DNA of 64,000 nucleotides from Anaspis maculata (lineage: Eukaryota; Arthropoda; Insecta; Coleoptera; Scraptiidae), in contig OX421966.1 of the NCBI GenBank assembly GCA_949128115.1, forward strand, positions 69,809,416 to 69,873,415, written 5' to 3'. Of the stretch, positions 11,786 through 23,644 are shown piece by piece. Below the pieces are notes generated by a model that had not been told where the DNA came from, did no database searches, and was given only the letters and a program-made list of their open reading frames with translations. Numbering within the stretch: position 1 is the stretch's first letter; the number at the start of each line of letters is the position of its first letter. The translations under genes and the position numbers were made by a program.

Positions 11786-13201
11786 GCCAAAATCGGGATG
11801 AACCTTGCAAATGGTGATGAAAGCATGAAATTTGGTACACATACTCAGAATGAGCCCCTCTTTCAGATAAGAGGTGGAGCCACGCCGAATTTTTACCGGA
11901 AGAGGGCTCGGGGGGCTCCTGACAGTTGAAGGTGCTAGGACTCCCACTAAACGGCTTATAAAATCGTTTTGACAATTGAAAAGGAAACTTATGAATATAT
12001 TGTGAGCATTGACGGCGTTTATCGTATTGTCCCGGGAATTTTCCATTATGAAAAAAAATAAGTTCTTTGACAGAACACACAAATTGGTTTTATTTTATTT
12101 TCACCTACAAAGAATTAATAAGGAGATGTGCAACACGTTGATTCCCACAAATTTGTATCCTCTGAATTCGTTTGTGGAGTCGAAATTTTAATGGTGTATC
12201 TTCTTGAAGAGGAGCATTCCAATGAGTAAGCTATTTTCAACACTAAGTTCAAACAGAATTTTTCCAATGTTCGGAATCGAAATTACTGAATTCCTTCCAG
12301 CAATGCATACCCTGAACCCTTCTTTGGAAATACCGCGTGCGATTGAACGTGGAGTAAGTCCTGAAACACTATCAGAATTTTTCTTCTGTGATGCTACTAT
12401 CCACTCTCGACCGGGACAATTAGGTTCCTACACAGCATGCGCGGAGTGTATACACGATGCAGGGTATTTTCTTGGTTCAGTCAAATTTTTTATGATTGAA
12501 ACTGTTTCATAATATTGAAATAACGTGTATACACTCCGCGCATGCTGTGTAGGAACCTAATTGCTCCGGTCGAGAGTGGATAGTAGCATCACAGAAGAAA
12601 AATTCTGATAGTGTTTCAGGACTTACTCCACGTTCAATCGCACGCGGTACTTCCAAATAATGGTTCAGGGTATGCATTGCTGGAAGAAATTCAGTAATTT
12701 CGATTCAGAACATTGAAAAAATTCTGTTTGAACTTAGTGTTGAAAATAGCTTACTTTTTGGAATGCCCCTCTTCAAGAAGATACACAATCAAAATTTTGA
12801 CTCCACAAACGAATTCAGAGGATACAAATTTGTAGGAAACAACGTGTTGCACATCTCCTTATCAATTCTTTGTAAGTGAAAATAAAATAAAACCAATTTG
12901 TGTGTTCTGTCGGAGAACTTTTTTTTTTCATCATGAAAAATTCCCGGGACAATACGATAAACGCCGTCAATGTTTACAATATATTCATAAGTTTCCTTTT
13001 TAATTGATAAAACGAACTGATAAGCGGTTTGGTGGGAGCCCTAGCACCTTCAACTTTCAGGTGCCCCTCGGGCCCCCTTCCGGTGAAAATTCGGCGTGGC
13101 TCCACCTCTTATCTAAGAGAGGTGCTCATTCTGAGTATGTGTACCGAATTTCATGCTTTCATCACCATTTGCAAGGTTCATTCACCTAGTGCCGCCACTA
13201 A
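11769..13201. mobile_element. Hairpin (inverted-repeat) element IR-D inserted in the LINE
   Basis: Two arms, 11798..12455 and 12526..13182, are inverted copies of each other over about 650 bp with a loop of only about 70 bp. The LINE sequence flanks both sides, and 15-bp direct repeats with 12 matches (TAGTGCGGGCGCTAA at 11769, TAGTGCCGCCACTAA at 13187) border the insertion. The direct repeats are read as an aged target duplication. Arms contain no recognisable coding region; the open frames in them mirror each other between strands. A 9-bp duplication would be expected for classical Foldback elements, so the class is open. Confidence 0.85.
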
Positions 13202-13810
13202 GGCAATGTCTCGACAGTTAGTCACTACTTCCTTTGAACCTTTCTTAAAAACCGGGATGGATTTAGATTGTTTCAGAGACGACGGATATTCACCAGAGGT
13301 AAAAGACTTATTGACAAGAAATGAAATCGGGTAGCATTATAAATTCGCAACCGCCGTCAAAACCCTTCCGTCAACCCCATCCATTCCGGCAGTTGGTTAA
13401 GATGCAGTTTTGTTCGTGATCTCAAAGATCTCCTGCGGCGTAGCTCGATTTAAGTAGACACGTTAACGTTTTTCGGAATTTTAAAATTCGGTTTTAGTTC
13501 ATCTGAGGGACCGGAGGAGAAGCTGAAGCATTCGTTAAAATAATTGGCAATGTCCTCCACTTTATCTAAAACAAGATTCTCAGTCGTGACTAGACGCTCA
13601 GGACAGGTCCTATTAGCCTAGCATGTTTTCTTTCGCCGTGTATTATTCACCAACTCTCCCTAGCAATATTGTTAGCTCTTTCTAATCTACCGTTATTGAT
13701 GTCCAGTTTTTTTTCTGCAATTCTCTTTTTATACAATGCCTTGAGATAGTGGAACCGGTTGCGATATGTCTCGTTAAAGATTGAAGATTTGAATATTGTT
13801 TTTCTCCTCA
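13187..13810 (-). pseudogene. LINE ORF2, segment between endonuclease and reverse transcriptase
   Basis: The minus strand gives, in shifting frames, a region ending DIANYFNECF (the usual linker near 13540) and then NKSFTSGEYPSSLKQSKSIP followed by VFKKG, the start of the reverse transcriptase. Several frameshifts and stops are present. It continues into the pieces at 11662 and 9005. Confidence 0.8.
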
Positions 13811-13811
13811 T

Positions 13812-13971
13812 CGGCGCACATTGACCATAGAAGTTTAGCCTTTATTTACTAGGTACAATGGTAGTGAAAAATTGCAAATTAGACAGCACAAACATTCAGA
13901 CTTCTTCCGGGAATCGAACTTGGGACTCTCGTGGCCGCAGGCAGCCACACAACCACCTGCGCCTTGGGGCC
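13812..13971 (-). mobile_element. tRNA-derived SINE
   Basis: The minus strand begins at about 13971 with a tRNA-like head: an A-box-like GGCGCAGGTGG (13953..13963) and a B-box-like AAGTTCGATTCCCGG (about 13907..13921), about 40 bp apart. The acceptor and T-arm stems do not pair as in a real tRNA, so it is a SINE head rather than a tRNA gene. A non-tRNA body follows to about 13812, where the LINE piece starts. Confidence 0.65.
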
Positions 13972-13975
13972 GTCA

Positions 13976-16620
13976 ATGTCTCGTTATCAATTGATTATTG
14001 ATCGTCAAAGTACGTAAAGACATCGAGTTCTGGCTTGCAGACAATGTCAAACTGAATTTTTCCGCAGAAGAAAGCTGAAAATGTTTTTTTCCAGTAACAT
14101 CGCAGCTGAACAATGTATTTGATATAGGTATAGTGAAAGTCTCAGAGTCGAAAGTTGTCCAGGGTCTTGAGAAACGAGTAGGGACGGGATATGTCAAAAT
14201 TTCCAGTAGCTCCGCCAGTGGACAACCCATCTATAAATTGGAATTCTCCATTCTAAATGCTTGTTACAGAGGGGCCTAGTCAAATTTTTAGCGAAATCGG
14301 TTGAAAATTGTGGTAGTTGTACCTCCACGGAAATCACCCTTTTTCAGATTTAAAGGGCTGTATCTTCATTGCCGAGTTCATTGCGGATCACTTTTGAGGG
14401 AGTTTTTTCATGACATTGAAATCGACCGGCCCTTCAGCCTATAAAGAACTGAATTTTAAATATCGTCAGCTTTGGTAATACACCTGAAAAGGCAGGCCGT
14501 CGTCAAGTAACGGGAAGTTGAAAGGTGGGGAAAAAACTCGGCAGATGTCTGAGAGAGGAACACAAGAAAAACTGGGTATTTCCTGCTCAAGATCATAGAA
14601 AAGAGAAGATTCAAGTCTCTTCCGATGTTGGAGACTTCCCGAGTATAGCTGCCGTGCCTTCAGAACGCTCGAAGATGAGTGATTCATCGCTTTGTTTCCT
14701 GTCAGTTGGACATCAAAAAGTGTAACAATTAACGGGAGATTCATAAGGAGATAAAGGGAATACGTATCTTGTGGCATCACTGTTGTTGATGCTTGAGAGA
14801 GACGAAAGAGTAGAACGATGTCGCCACAAGATTTCCAGATGAACTGGGACCGAGCTATCACGAGAGCCAGGGTCTGGCGAGACAACAAAGCGGTCATCTG
14901 TAGAACAGGTGACGTGGTTTTAAGAGCTTCAAGGTATACTGTCATACTTGGTATGCATGGTTGTGGTATTCTTCTCAGTCGAGTTGAATCGCTTCAATAA
15001 TTTCTCCATACTTTTGTTTACTATGATACATATTACACTGATCGACTGTCTTCTATATTCATGCCTGAGTCCTGTGAGATGAAGATATTTGGCACAACGG
15101 ATATTTTTACTTGCTGTCGTGTTTTGTAAGAGAAGGGTATCTTGTGGAAGAAGATATCTTTCCTTACTTTGTTATCTGATGAAATAATGTACGTCTTCAA
15201 CTGTTAAGACCTGGTATTTGATATTGTTGATGTACATCGAGTCCTGTTGTGGTATTTATTATGATAAATTAATTGTTGCTGATTTCATTGACCATGTTTA
15301 TTGGGTTTATTCTTGATATTTTATTGTCATGTTTTATTATGGTACCATTAAAAGACATCCGCATATGCAACACTGTTCTCTTTTTCCTTTCGGCAGCAGG
15401 GGCCTGTTCAATAGAACCTGTGCTTAGCCAAACTCGTCTCTATTCCCTCTTTAGATCCCTCGTCAATTTAGGTCACCGCAGAACTTACTAATAAACGTTT
15501 GTCTCCCTCTTCTTTCCCTTTGCGCCAAGTGATGTATCGGCGATGCTCACACATTGGTTTTGCCGTTTAGTTTCCGCTATACAGGTTCCTCAACAATCTA
15601 GGTTACTGGAACTAATATGATCTGTTCTAGCGAGAGCGATACTCTCTCTCGTCTTTCTCTTGTTCTCTTTGCAGCAGTGGCTTACACACTGCATTTCAAA
15701 TAGTGGGAGGGTGGGGTGATTGAATTGATATTGCATTCTTGAACATTAGTCAATATATTTGCTTTTGGAATAAAATTGTTCTTTGTTGATTTAAAGTCTC
15801 TGTGTTTCATTTCCAAGCCTTCACTCACCTGTACTACCTTGGGTAACTACAACATAACGAAAGTCCTAACAAACACTACTAGATAAACAAGATTGGCCAA
15901 ACCAAGTCTTCAACTTTAAAGGGGTTTCTTCTTCTTCTTCTTTGGGGAATGTTTATTTTTATAAGAATGGTGGGTTGGGAGACTACAACATCCTGAACTT
16001 TTTGTAATTCTGTGTCGGTCCTCCGAGTTACAGAACTAAAATATCAGGATCAGAAGAATCAGTAAGAAGAAATCTAGCGTTGCTCTTGCTCCCACAAATT
16101 TTCACCTGACTATTGATTTCATGATTTCAGAATTCTTGAACGCAAACTAGATGATACAATAGCTACTGCGTCCTCGTACACTCCACAAAATACCATCCTT
16201 GTTATAACTGCAGCTCATTTTTCATAAAAAATGCCATTAAAATTCTGAAAACCGCATTTGTTCGTTTGGTTGGCCGTTCGTTATAACAATAATAATTAAA
16301 TTTATGTATCGGATCATTCGCTGTCTTTTGTGAAATCGTTCCAAAATTAATAGGCAACTCCGGTATTTTATCGGTCGATTTCACAGCATTGATGTACGTG
16401 TTTTTATGTCCTTCCTCGTGTCCTTCGCAGCAAACTGCTCCGTTTTAATTCAACTAAAAAAAATCGAATTCAATTTTCTTCCAGAGCTATCTGGAATGTG
16501 AGGGTTCTACTAGATAATAGTGAGTTGTCAGTCTTTTTTCTCGTCTCACGGCTTCATTACTCACATCTGAGATGGCATGATTTTTTTTAAATCAGCGATA
16601 ATCACTGCAGGTTGGTATTC
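13976..16620. other. No gene supported; downstream flank of the peptidase gene
   Basis: A 159-codon frame on the minus strand (14466..14945) has no recognisable domain, signal or neighbours and could be chance. A CTT-type microsatellite lies at about 15926..15943. No repeat or inverted repeat was found. The sequence looks single-copy, in contrast to most of the window. Confidence 0.35.
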
Positions 16621-16624
16621 TGAG

Positions 16625-16630
16625 CTTTAT
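16625..16630 (-). terminator. Poly(A) signal of the M13 peptidase gene
   Basis: The minus strand has AATAAA only about 5 nt after the stop codon at 16635..16637. This would give a very short 3' UTR; a later signal could also be used. Confidence 0.5.
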
Positions 16631-16634
16631 TGTT

Positions 16635-19241
16635 CTACCAAACAATACATTTATTTTTTGGATTCATGGCCGATCCAATCGGACAGTTGAAGTCTTTGGC
16701 AAAATATTCAGAGTTCATGAGGGGGACGTTCACTCTATAGCGATGTGGAGAATGAGTGTCGTCCAACACATCCATTTTGAGCTGTTCCGCTCTGCTATTG
16801 CTGCACAAACTCATTCCGTAGGATATCCAAAAAAGCTGTTCCGTTGTGTAGGTTGCTGGCTCAAGACCCTTTTCGTGATTCGCAGCCCATTTCTTATAAG
16901 CCAAATACGCCAGCTTCACACCAACGTTATCTGCTATGTTTTCTCCTTGCGTGTTGATTCCATTCAACTAGAAAAACTGTATGTGAGCAACTGAAAATAG
17001 AAAATTCTATTCGGACCTTCAAATTAATTTCAGGTACGGTGAAGTTTCCGTATTGATCTATAATACATTTCGTTTTCGCGACAAACGTTTTTTTGGTTTC
17101 TGATTGCCACCAGTCGGCCAAGTTGCCGTTTTTGTCGTACTGGCTGCCTAGATCGTCAAACCCGTGCATCATCTCATGGCCGATTATTATGCCAATGGAT
17201 CCGTAGTTCATGCATGGAGGTCTGGAGCTGGAGAAGAAAGCTCCTTGAAGAAATCCAGCAAAGATTTGAAAAGTGTTGTGATCGGAATGGTACAACGCAT
17301 TGACAGCTACTGGATTGAAGTATTGCCAAGAGATGAAACCCAGAGGTTGGTCGATGTTCAGAGACAACCCAGTTCTCATCGCGGTTACGTTTAACATCGA
17401 TTCTAAATAGTTCTCCTCGCTGATTTGGAGCTGAGAATAATTAAAAGATATCAGAGAGATAAGTAAGCACAAAAGAAATCCGTACTTTTTGATAATAATT
17501 TTCTATCTTTGTGTCATCTAAAAGTTCATCTGGGTAAGCTATGGCAGACTGCATGGCCTCACTTTTTTTCAAAGCTTGTTCCTTGGTGGCGTCATCCATC
17601 CAATGCAATTCATTGATGCTATCTTTCAATTCACTTTTTACGTTGTCAACCATGTCGGCTATAGCTGTTTTCGACTCTGCATCAAAAAAATTACGAACGT
17701 ATAAAGCTCCAACTGCTACTCCAAATCTGTAATTATAAAAGAAATGAGTCTTGGTACTGTATCCTCAAAAGATTGGTTCTTACTTAGAAATTAGTGTAGC
17801 TGTACATTGCTGCCACCTTGGTGGTCTTCCTCCTATTCCGTCCAATAGTTTTGTTACTGATAATTCCCATTCCCTCATTTCATCGTCCATATAATCTACT
17901 ACCGAGAGAATCGCTTGCCAGTACATGTAATTAACTAAATTTCTGTAAGTAACATAACTGAATCATATAGAAATCCTTCAAAACTTCACTAAAACCACAT
18001 ATAACCTTTGTGTTTGTACTTCAAGTACGTTATTCAATTCTTGTAAGTATTTGGGCTCTTCGACGTTGACTACGTCATCAAGTTGACCTTTTTTTTCATG
18101 GTGCATAACGTTGTCAATATAGCTCAACCAATCCACAAAAGGATATTTTTCGTGCATATCTTGAATTGTCATCAAGTTTAAAGTTGACGATAGATCTCTC
18201 TTTTCTTCTTCAGGAATTTTGATCTGCAACAATGAATTGTAGTATGAAGTGTTTTCTAGCAAGACACCTTTCACCTTAGATATCGCAATTTCCAAGTCGA
18301 TCACCCCTTTTAGTTCTTCATCCAAATCGTGTCGATCAGCTCCGAGCTTCTTCGCAACTTTTTTCAAATATTCGTAATAAGCCTTCACCACTGGTTCATC
18401 CCATCCTTTCTTCATCAACTTGTAAGGAATGGATCCAGTTGGCTGCATGATCTGTTTGTGAATAGTCAAGTTATCGATTATTCATCAGTTTTGCCATCTA
18501 GCTTACATGAACGAGAAAACTGGTCGAGTTTCTAGGATGAGAATCGACAGAGACTTGGAAAAATGCGTTATAGCCCAACTCAAAACCACTTTCTAATAAC
18601 TGGTAAGCGGTTATTTGCCAATTAAACACGTCTCCAGCATTCCAGCTTTCACCTTCAACAACTGGCCAGCCGCCAGTGTTTTTAATAATCTTTTCGAGGG
18701 CAACTGGAGCAATGGCTTCAATTCTATTTGTATTCATGCAAGCTTGATACATGGATTTTGCTAGTTGAAAATGTCGCTGCTCTCCCACATCGACCGGTGC
18801 CTCTAGCAAAGTCTTCAATTTTTCCTCCATCAAATCACTGACAAAACACAAGTATGAAGGTTAACTTGAAAATGTCAAGTCTGACTGAATTTACTCGACG
18901 ATAGAAAACTGAGTTAAAGATGATGAGGGATTATCGTGTATGAACCTTGCACAAGTGAATTCGTAAAAATCATCGCATGGGTCAACATTTCGATCAACTG
19001 GTAAGTCCGTTGTTTCGGTAACTGGAACTTTTCTCAAAGGTTTTCGTGATGGTCTTTTGTATCTAAACATGCAGAAAAGTCTTACCTGGTAGTATGGATT
19101 TCGCAAATACAACGATGATAAAGTAAATCTTCGCCATGGGTAGCTCGATCCTTGATTAAGTCGAGGGAAAAAATTATTCAAGTACCAGATTTGGTAGAAA
19201 TCATAAAAATGGACTCACGACAGTTCCAGGAGTGTTTTCAT
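16635..19241 (-). CDS. M13 family zinc metallopeptidase (neprilysin-like)
   Basis: Eight exons on the minus strand: 19241..19219, 19062..18895, 18837..18507, 18451..18006, 17942..17784, 17726..17486, 17430..17017 and 16967..16635, all with GT-AG introns of 49 to 156 nt and matching phases, giving about 704 residues. Landmarks: PCDDFYEFTCARF near the N terminus; VNYMYWQ and RPPRWQQC in the middle; VNALY (substrate binding); HEMMH at about 541..545 (zinc site and catalytic Glu); GENIAD at about 602..607 (third zinc ligand and Asp); terminal CIVW. All catalytic residues are present, so the enzyme should be active on small extracellular peptides, as known for neprilysins. The N terminus is odd: exon 1 encodes only MKTLLELS, with no membrane anchor or signal peptide, whereas the family is normally membrane-bound or secreted. 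A signal-like frame lies out of phase in intron 1. Start confidence is therefore low although the body is certain. Confidence 0.93.
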
Positions 19242-19320
19242 CCTTGCTCGTAGGTGAGCAAAGCGAACAAGTTTGAAGAAAAATGTTCAGCAGTTCAGAT
19301 AAAACAGTGAAAACGCGACG

Positions 19321-19332
19321 TGCTTATAAGGT
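19321..19332 (-). promoter_or_regulatory. Candidate TATA box of the M13 peptidase gene
   Basis: The minus strand reads CCTTATAAGCA about 85 bp upstream of the ATG at 19241. A start site about 30 bp downstream would leave a leader of some 55 nt. Supported by position and motif only. Confidence 0.45.
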
Positions 19333-19344
19333 TTCCCACAATAA

Positions 19345-19794
19345 CGTTATCGCGAAACGCGACATTTAAATATTATGTAATGACTATTTTATAGTACCTA
19401 CCCACTAATTCTTTCACTTATTCGATAATTTTTATTGTCATTGTCATTTTTATTGCCTACACCTACATATTACACTCGATGATAGTAATATGCGCAGTGA
19501 TTCAAAAGTTGGAGGAAAAATAGAGCTTCAAGTAAAACTTAAAAGTGGTAGCACTCAATCTTGGGATCAGAAATAACAGGAGTGCCAAAGGTATTGAGGC
19601 TGATATATTTGGAGTAGAATATTGACATAATATTAAAGTTTGGAAAACGGAGGAAGATGGAGAAAAATTTGTGGAAAAATGCAATGTGCGGAAATCTGGC
19701 AGACTACCCCAACGATTAAGTTGAAATCTTTGGACAAAATCCAAACTTTTTCCTGAATTAAGGACTCCTCTTCCAAACTGGAGTCTTCTAATAG
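19345..19794. other. Upstream region, no gene supported
   Basis: AT-rich non-repetitive DNA between the peptidase promoter and the inverted-repeat element IR-E. It may hold distal control sequence; nothing specific was recognised. Confidence 0.35.
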
Positions 19795-21021
19795 TAGTCC
19801 AGTAAAATGAGGCGATTTTTAGGCCAAAGTTGGAACAAATTAGGGGCAGGATGAAAAAAATATAGCGATGTAGAGAATGAAAAACTGAATAAGAAAAACC
19901 AAAGTTTCATTCTCAGGAATCCCGGGAACCATGGAAAAAAAATGGAGAAGATGGAAAAACATGCGCCGCGATTTTTCTTTTGAAACGGTGAGAGAACGGT
20001 GAAAGATGTGTGAAAACTGTCAGGGGCAAAGTTGTAGGGAATTCAATAATCTACAAAAAAGTCCCTGGGGGCATATGTCTTACTTCTTCAGTTTAGCCGT
20101 TTATCGCAGTCAAAGTTGCGCGCCGGTCTAGTGAAGTGGAAAAACTGTTCGCGTGACCTTCCATCTTGGATGCTGTGAGAACGACAAGAGATATCAAAAA
20201 ATTGTGAGCGACAAAGTTGTAGATAATTGAATGCTCCACTAGAAAATTTTCAAGGTCAATTATTATCTCTTCTAGTTCAGCCGTGAACCACGTTTGATGT
20301 TGCGCGACAATCCTGTTGATGAAGTGGCTCTTCTGGAAAACTTACAAAAACCCTAAACTCGATGAAAAAACGATGGCAATGTAGAGGATGAAAAACTGGA
20401 TCCAAAAAAACAAAGTTTCATTTCACACCGTTTCGGGAAATCTAAAAAAAAGTTATAAAGTAGCGATTTGCACTCCCGGCTAACTCATTGAATACTGAAA
20501 TAAACGTGATTAATAGGGAAAATCTGAACAAACTAGCTTGTAGAGGATTGAATCTTCTATAGAAAATGTCGTGATGACATGTATGCATTTTGTCGACTTA
20601 GCCGCGGAGCGCTATCAAAGTTGGGGTACATGACTAGTGACGCGTCGCATATGTGGTCAAACTGGCACGACGTTGCGGTCATTGTTCAATTGATTATAAA
20701 ACATGATTGAATGATTTGAAAAAATTGCGTGCTTTGTTGAACGTCTGGTAACTATTGTTGGAAATGTAACTCCGCGGATGAACGCTTTGTTATGTATAAA
20801 GTTTCTTGTTAGGCAAAATTAAAGTCATGAGTATCACTGTACTATTTTCGTCATATTTCCATTCTAGAAATCTGGGACGAGACTAGGTTGCTGGGGAATT
20901 TCTGAATTTGTCGTTTCTAATCATATATTTATAGCATCAAATCATCAAAATAGCACGAAAATAGTATCGTGACACTCAGGCTTGAAACTGAGAAAGTACT
21001 CGTATTTTGTAACACAATATG

Positions 21022-21156
21022 TACGGGGTGTTTATAAGAGACTGTGATCGCGGCAGGCTTGGGTCAGGCCGAAAAACGTAGTAACAGGCGCAATTGTAGT
21101 GATCGAGAGCGGATTCCAAAGGCGATGCGATCACAGACGTTTATAAACACCCGGTA
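21022..21156. mobile_element. MITE inside IR-E (terminal GGGTGTTTATAA repeats)
   Basis: A 135-bp element has imperfect terminal inverted repeats of about 30 bp, reading GGGTGTTTATAA...TGTGATCGC inward from both ends, and is bordered by TA. The form fits a Tc1/mariner-type MITE. Confidence 0.75.
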
Positions 21157-21285
21157 TAATAATTGAAAAACGTGATTCACGTTAGATAATGAGATGTTTT
21201 TCAACTGATTTCTGATGAACAATGATCATTCAACAACAGCTCGGAGATAACAAACAACTGTCCACCTGAACAATGGGGTTGGACA

Positions 21286-21528
21286 TTGAACATTTCTCTG
21301 TTGATGCCTATTAGAACCCAGGATAACGTAGCTCTCGAAAATCTGCTACGGCTGATTTCCTGCAGATGCTTGAAAAACTGCGAGAAGCTTTGTGGATGCA
21401 GAAAAGCTAACCTCAAGTGTACTAAGTTCTGCCACCGCTGCGGTGGAGCCACCTGTTCTGACGCTTTCTGCATTGTCGTTTCGGAACACGATGATGATGA
21501 CTACAATGATAATTCTAACAATAAGTAG
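21286..21528 (+). CDS. Tesmin/TSO1-like CXC-domain ORF (partial, element-encoded)
   Basis: An 80-codon frame contains ISCRCLKNCEKLCGCRKANL followed by KCTKFCHRCGG and ATCSDAFC, the cysteine spacing of a CXC (CRC) domain, then an acidic Asp-rich tail. CXC domains coordinate zinc and bind DNA in known proteins; similar domains occur in uncharacterised, probably transposon-encoded insect proteins. The upstream part expected of a complete protein is missing or interrupted by the MITE at 21022..21156, so this is probably the 3' remnant of the gene carried by IR-E. It has one domain copy, where classical Tesmin proteins have two. Confidence 0.6.
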   Translation: MNISLLMPIRTQDNVALENLLRLISCRCLKNCEKLCGCRKANLKCTKFCHRCGGATCSDAFCIVVSEHDDDDYNDNSNNK

Positions 21529-22504
21529 CTACTCAGACGTTAAACAAAGCACGCATATTTTCCAAATCATTCGATCATGTTTTATAATGAATTAAACAAT
21601 GATCGCAACGTCGTGCCAGTTTCACCACATATGCAACGCGTCACAAGTCATGTACCCCAACTTTGATAGCGCTCCGCAGCTAAGTCGACAAAGATGCATA
21701 CATGACATCACGGGATTTTCTGTAGATCATTTAATTCTCTACAAGCTAGTTTGTTAAGATTTTCCATATTCATTACGTTTATTTCAGTATTCAATGAGGA
21801 AGCTGCGAGTGCAAATCACTATTTTCCAAGTTTTTCTTTTTTTTTCTCAGGTTTCCCGAAACGGTGTGGAATGAAACTTTGGTTTTATAGATCCAATTTT
21901 TCATCCTCTACATTGTCATAGTTTTTTCATCGACTCTAGGGTTTTTGTAAGTTTTCCAGAAGAACCACTTTATCAACAGGATTGTCGAGCAACTTCGAAC
22001 GTGGTTCACGGCTAAACTAGAAGAGATAATAATTGGCCTTGAAAATTTTCTAGTGAAACATTCAATTCTCTAGGACTTTGTCGCTCACAATTTTTTGATA
22101 TCTCTTGTCGTTCTCACAGCATCCAAGAAGGAAGGTCACGCGGACAGTTTTTTCACTTCACTAGACCGGCGCGCAACTTTGACTGCGATAAACGGCTAAA
22201 CTGAAGAAGTTGGACATATGCCCCCAGGGACTTTTTTGTAGATTATTGAATTCCCTACAACTTTGTCCCTGACAGTTTTCACACATCTCTCACCGTTCTC
22301 TCACTGTTCAAAAAAAAAATCGCGGCGCATGTTTTTCCATCTTCTCCATTTTTTTTCCATGGTTCCCGGGATTCCTGAGAATGAAACTTTGGTTTTTCTT
22401 ATTAAGTTTTTCATTATCTACATCGCCATATTTTTTTCATCCTGCCCCTAATTTGTTCCAAGTTAAATCCTTATTTTACTGGACTATAGTAGGGCCGCTA
22501 CGTG

Positions 22505-23640
22505 AAAAGTTACTGCACTTCATGTTAGAGTTATGAAATTTGGTACACTTCTTCAAGGAACTGTTTGAAACAATTCTGTCCGAGGTGCCCATGAAAATTA
22601 TCGCTGCATATAAAATGGCGGCCGTTTTCCAAAATGGCGACTTTGATACGTGAAAATGTCATATTCGTCCCATTGTATACCGCAGGATGTCGATTTCCAT
22701 ACTAGCTCTTCTATAACTGATGGTAACCATAATAATCGTGACAGATGCTCAATTTTCTGTATACAGGATGTACGCGTGAGGTGGAACCCTCTTCCTCCAC
22801 CAAACGGTTCTCCATGGAGTTATTTCGAAAAAATAAAAACTAGTTCTCTATAATTTTTCCCGTAGCTCTCGAATATGCTCATCAAATATTTGTTCAACTC
22901 ATAATATACAGCGTGTTCAAAAAAAAATTCACAATTCTTGCGACACCCTGTATATAATTATTGTAATCTATGTAGCTTTCTATGCTGATTACAGGATTGC
23001 TTGATATTTATGAGTTTCTCTTCAAATAACCTCTAAAAATGAATTAATCTCACTCACGAAGATTGTATTCTAGGTAGTCAGGAGATACACTACACTTCAT
23101 GTTAGAGGTATGGAACTCGTCACATTTCTGTGAGGAACTGTTTGAAACAATTCTGTCCGAGGTGCCAATCACAATTATGACTGCGTCCAAAATGGTGGTC
23201 GTTTTCCGATATGGCGGCTTATTACATGTATGAGAATCTCGTATTCGTCCGATTATATCCCGTAGAATGTCGATTCTCATATTTTCAACCATTTTTAGAT
23301 TAATGGTAAACACATTTAATTTGACAGATGCCTAATTTTTCATGTACAGTCATTTCAAATTGAAAGAAAGACCTAACTATCAAGCCCTTGAGACGGCGTT
23401 ACTCGAGGCGTTACTTTTCTATGGCATCTCGCGTGAACGCCCTATACATGGAAGAATGAGCATCTGTCACGATTGTTGCGGTTACAGTCAGTTTCAGAAT
23501 AGCTAAATCTGTGGGAATCGACACCCTGCGGGCTTAAATAGGACGAATACGAGATTCTCACATATGTATGCAGGCGGCCATATTGGAAAACGACCGCCAT
23601 TTTGTACCCATCCATAATTTTGATTGTGGGGACTCCCAAA
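22505..23640. repeat. Three copies of a ~250-bp repeat, two direct and one inverted
   Basis: Copy 1 at about 22511..22768 and copy 2 at about 23088..23349 are direct repeats (shared core CACTTCATGTTAGAG and GAAACAATTCTGTCCGAGGT). Copy 3 at about 23440..23640 is inverted and shares AAAATGGCGG, GTATTCGTCC and GTGACAGATGC strings. Copies 1 and 3 together look like a foldback pair, with copy 2 inside. Confidence 0.75.
22907..22959. mobile_element. Very short TATACAG-type inverted repeat
   Basis: A 50-bp segment starts TATACAGCGTGTT and ends GACACCCTGTATA. It is either a minimal MITE relic or the two joined ends of a larger one. Confidence 0.5.
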
Positions 23641-23644
23641 AATT

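Larger units (their letters stand above)
19795..22489. mobile_element. Long inverted-repeat element IR-E with ~950-bp arms
   Basis: Arms 19795..20752 and 21529..22489 are inverted copies, beginning with GTCCAGTAAAAT on each side and bordered by TA. The 776-bp centre holds a small TA-flanked hairpin element and a cysteine-rich CXC-domain ORF whose stop codon ends exactly where the right arm starts. The structure fits a transposon with very long terminal inverted repeats or a decayed relative. Arms differ by visible substitutions throughout. Confidence 0.85.

Noticed and set aside
13895..13971. Possible tRNA gene from A and B boxes.
   Set aside because: T-arm and acceptor stems do not pair; fits a SINE head.
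14466..14945. 159-codon minus-strand frame in single-copy DNA.
   Set aside because: No recognisable domain or promoter; kept only as a note in the region entry.
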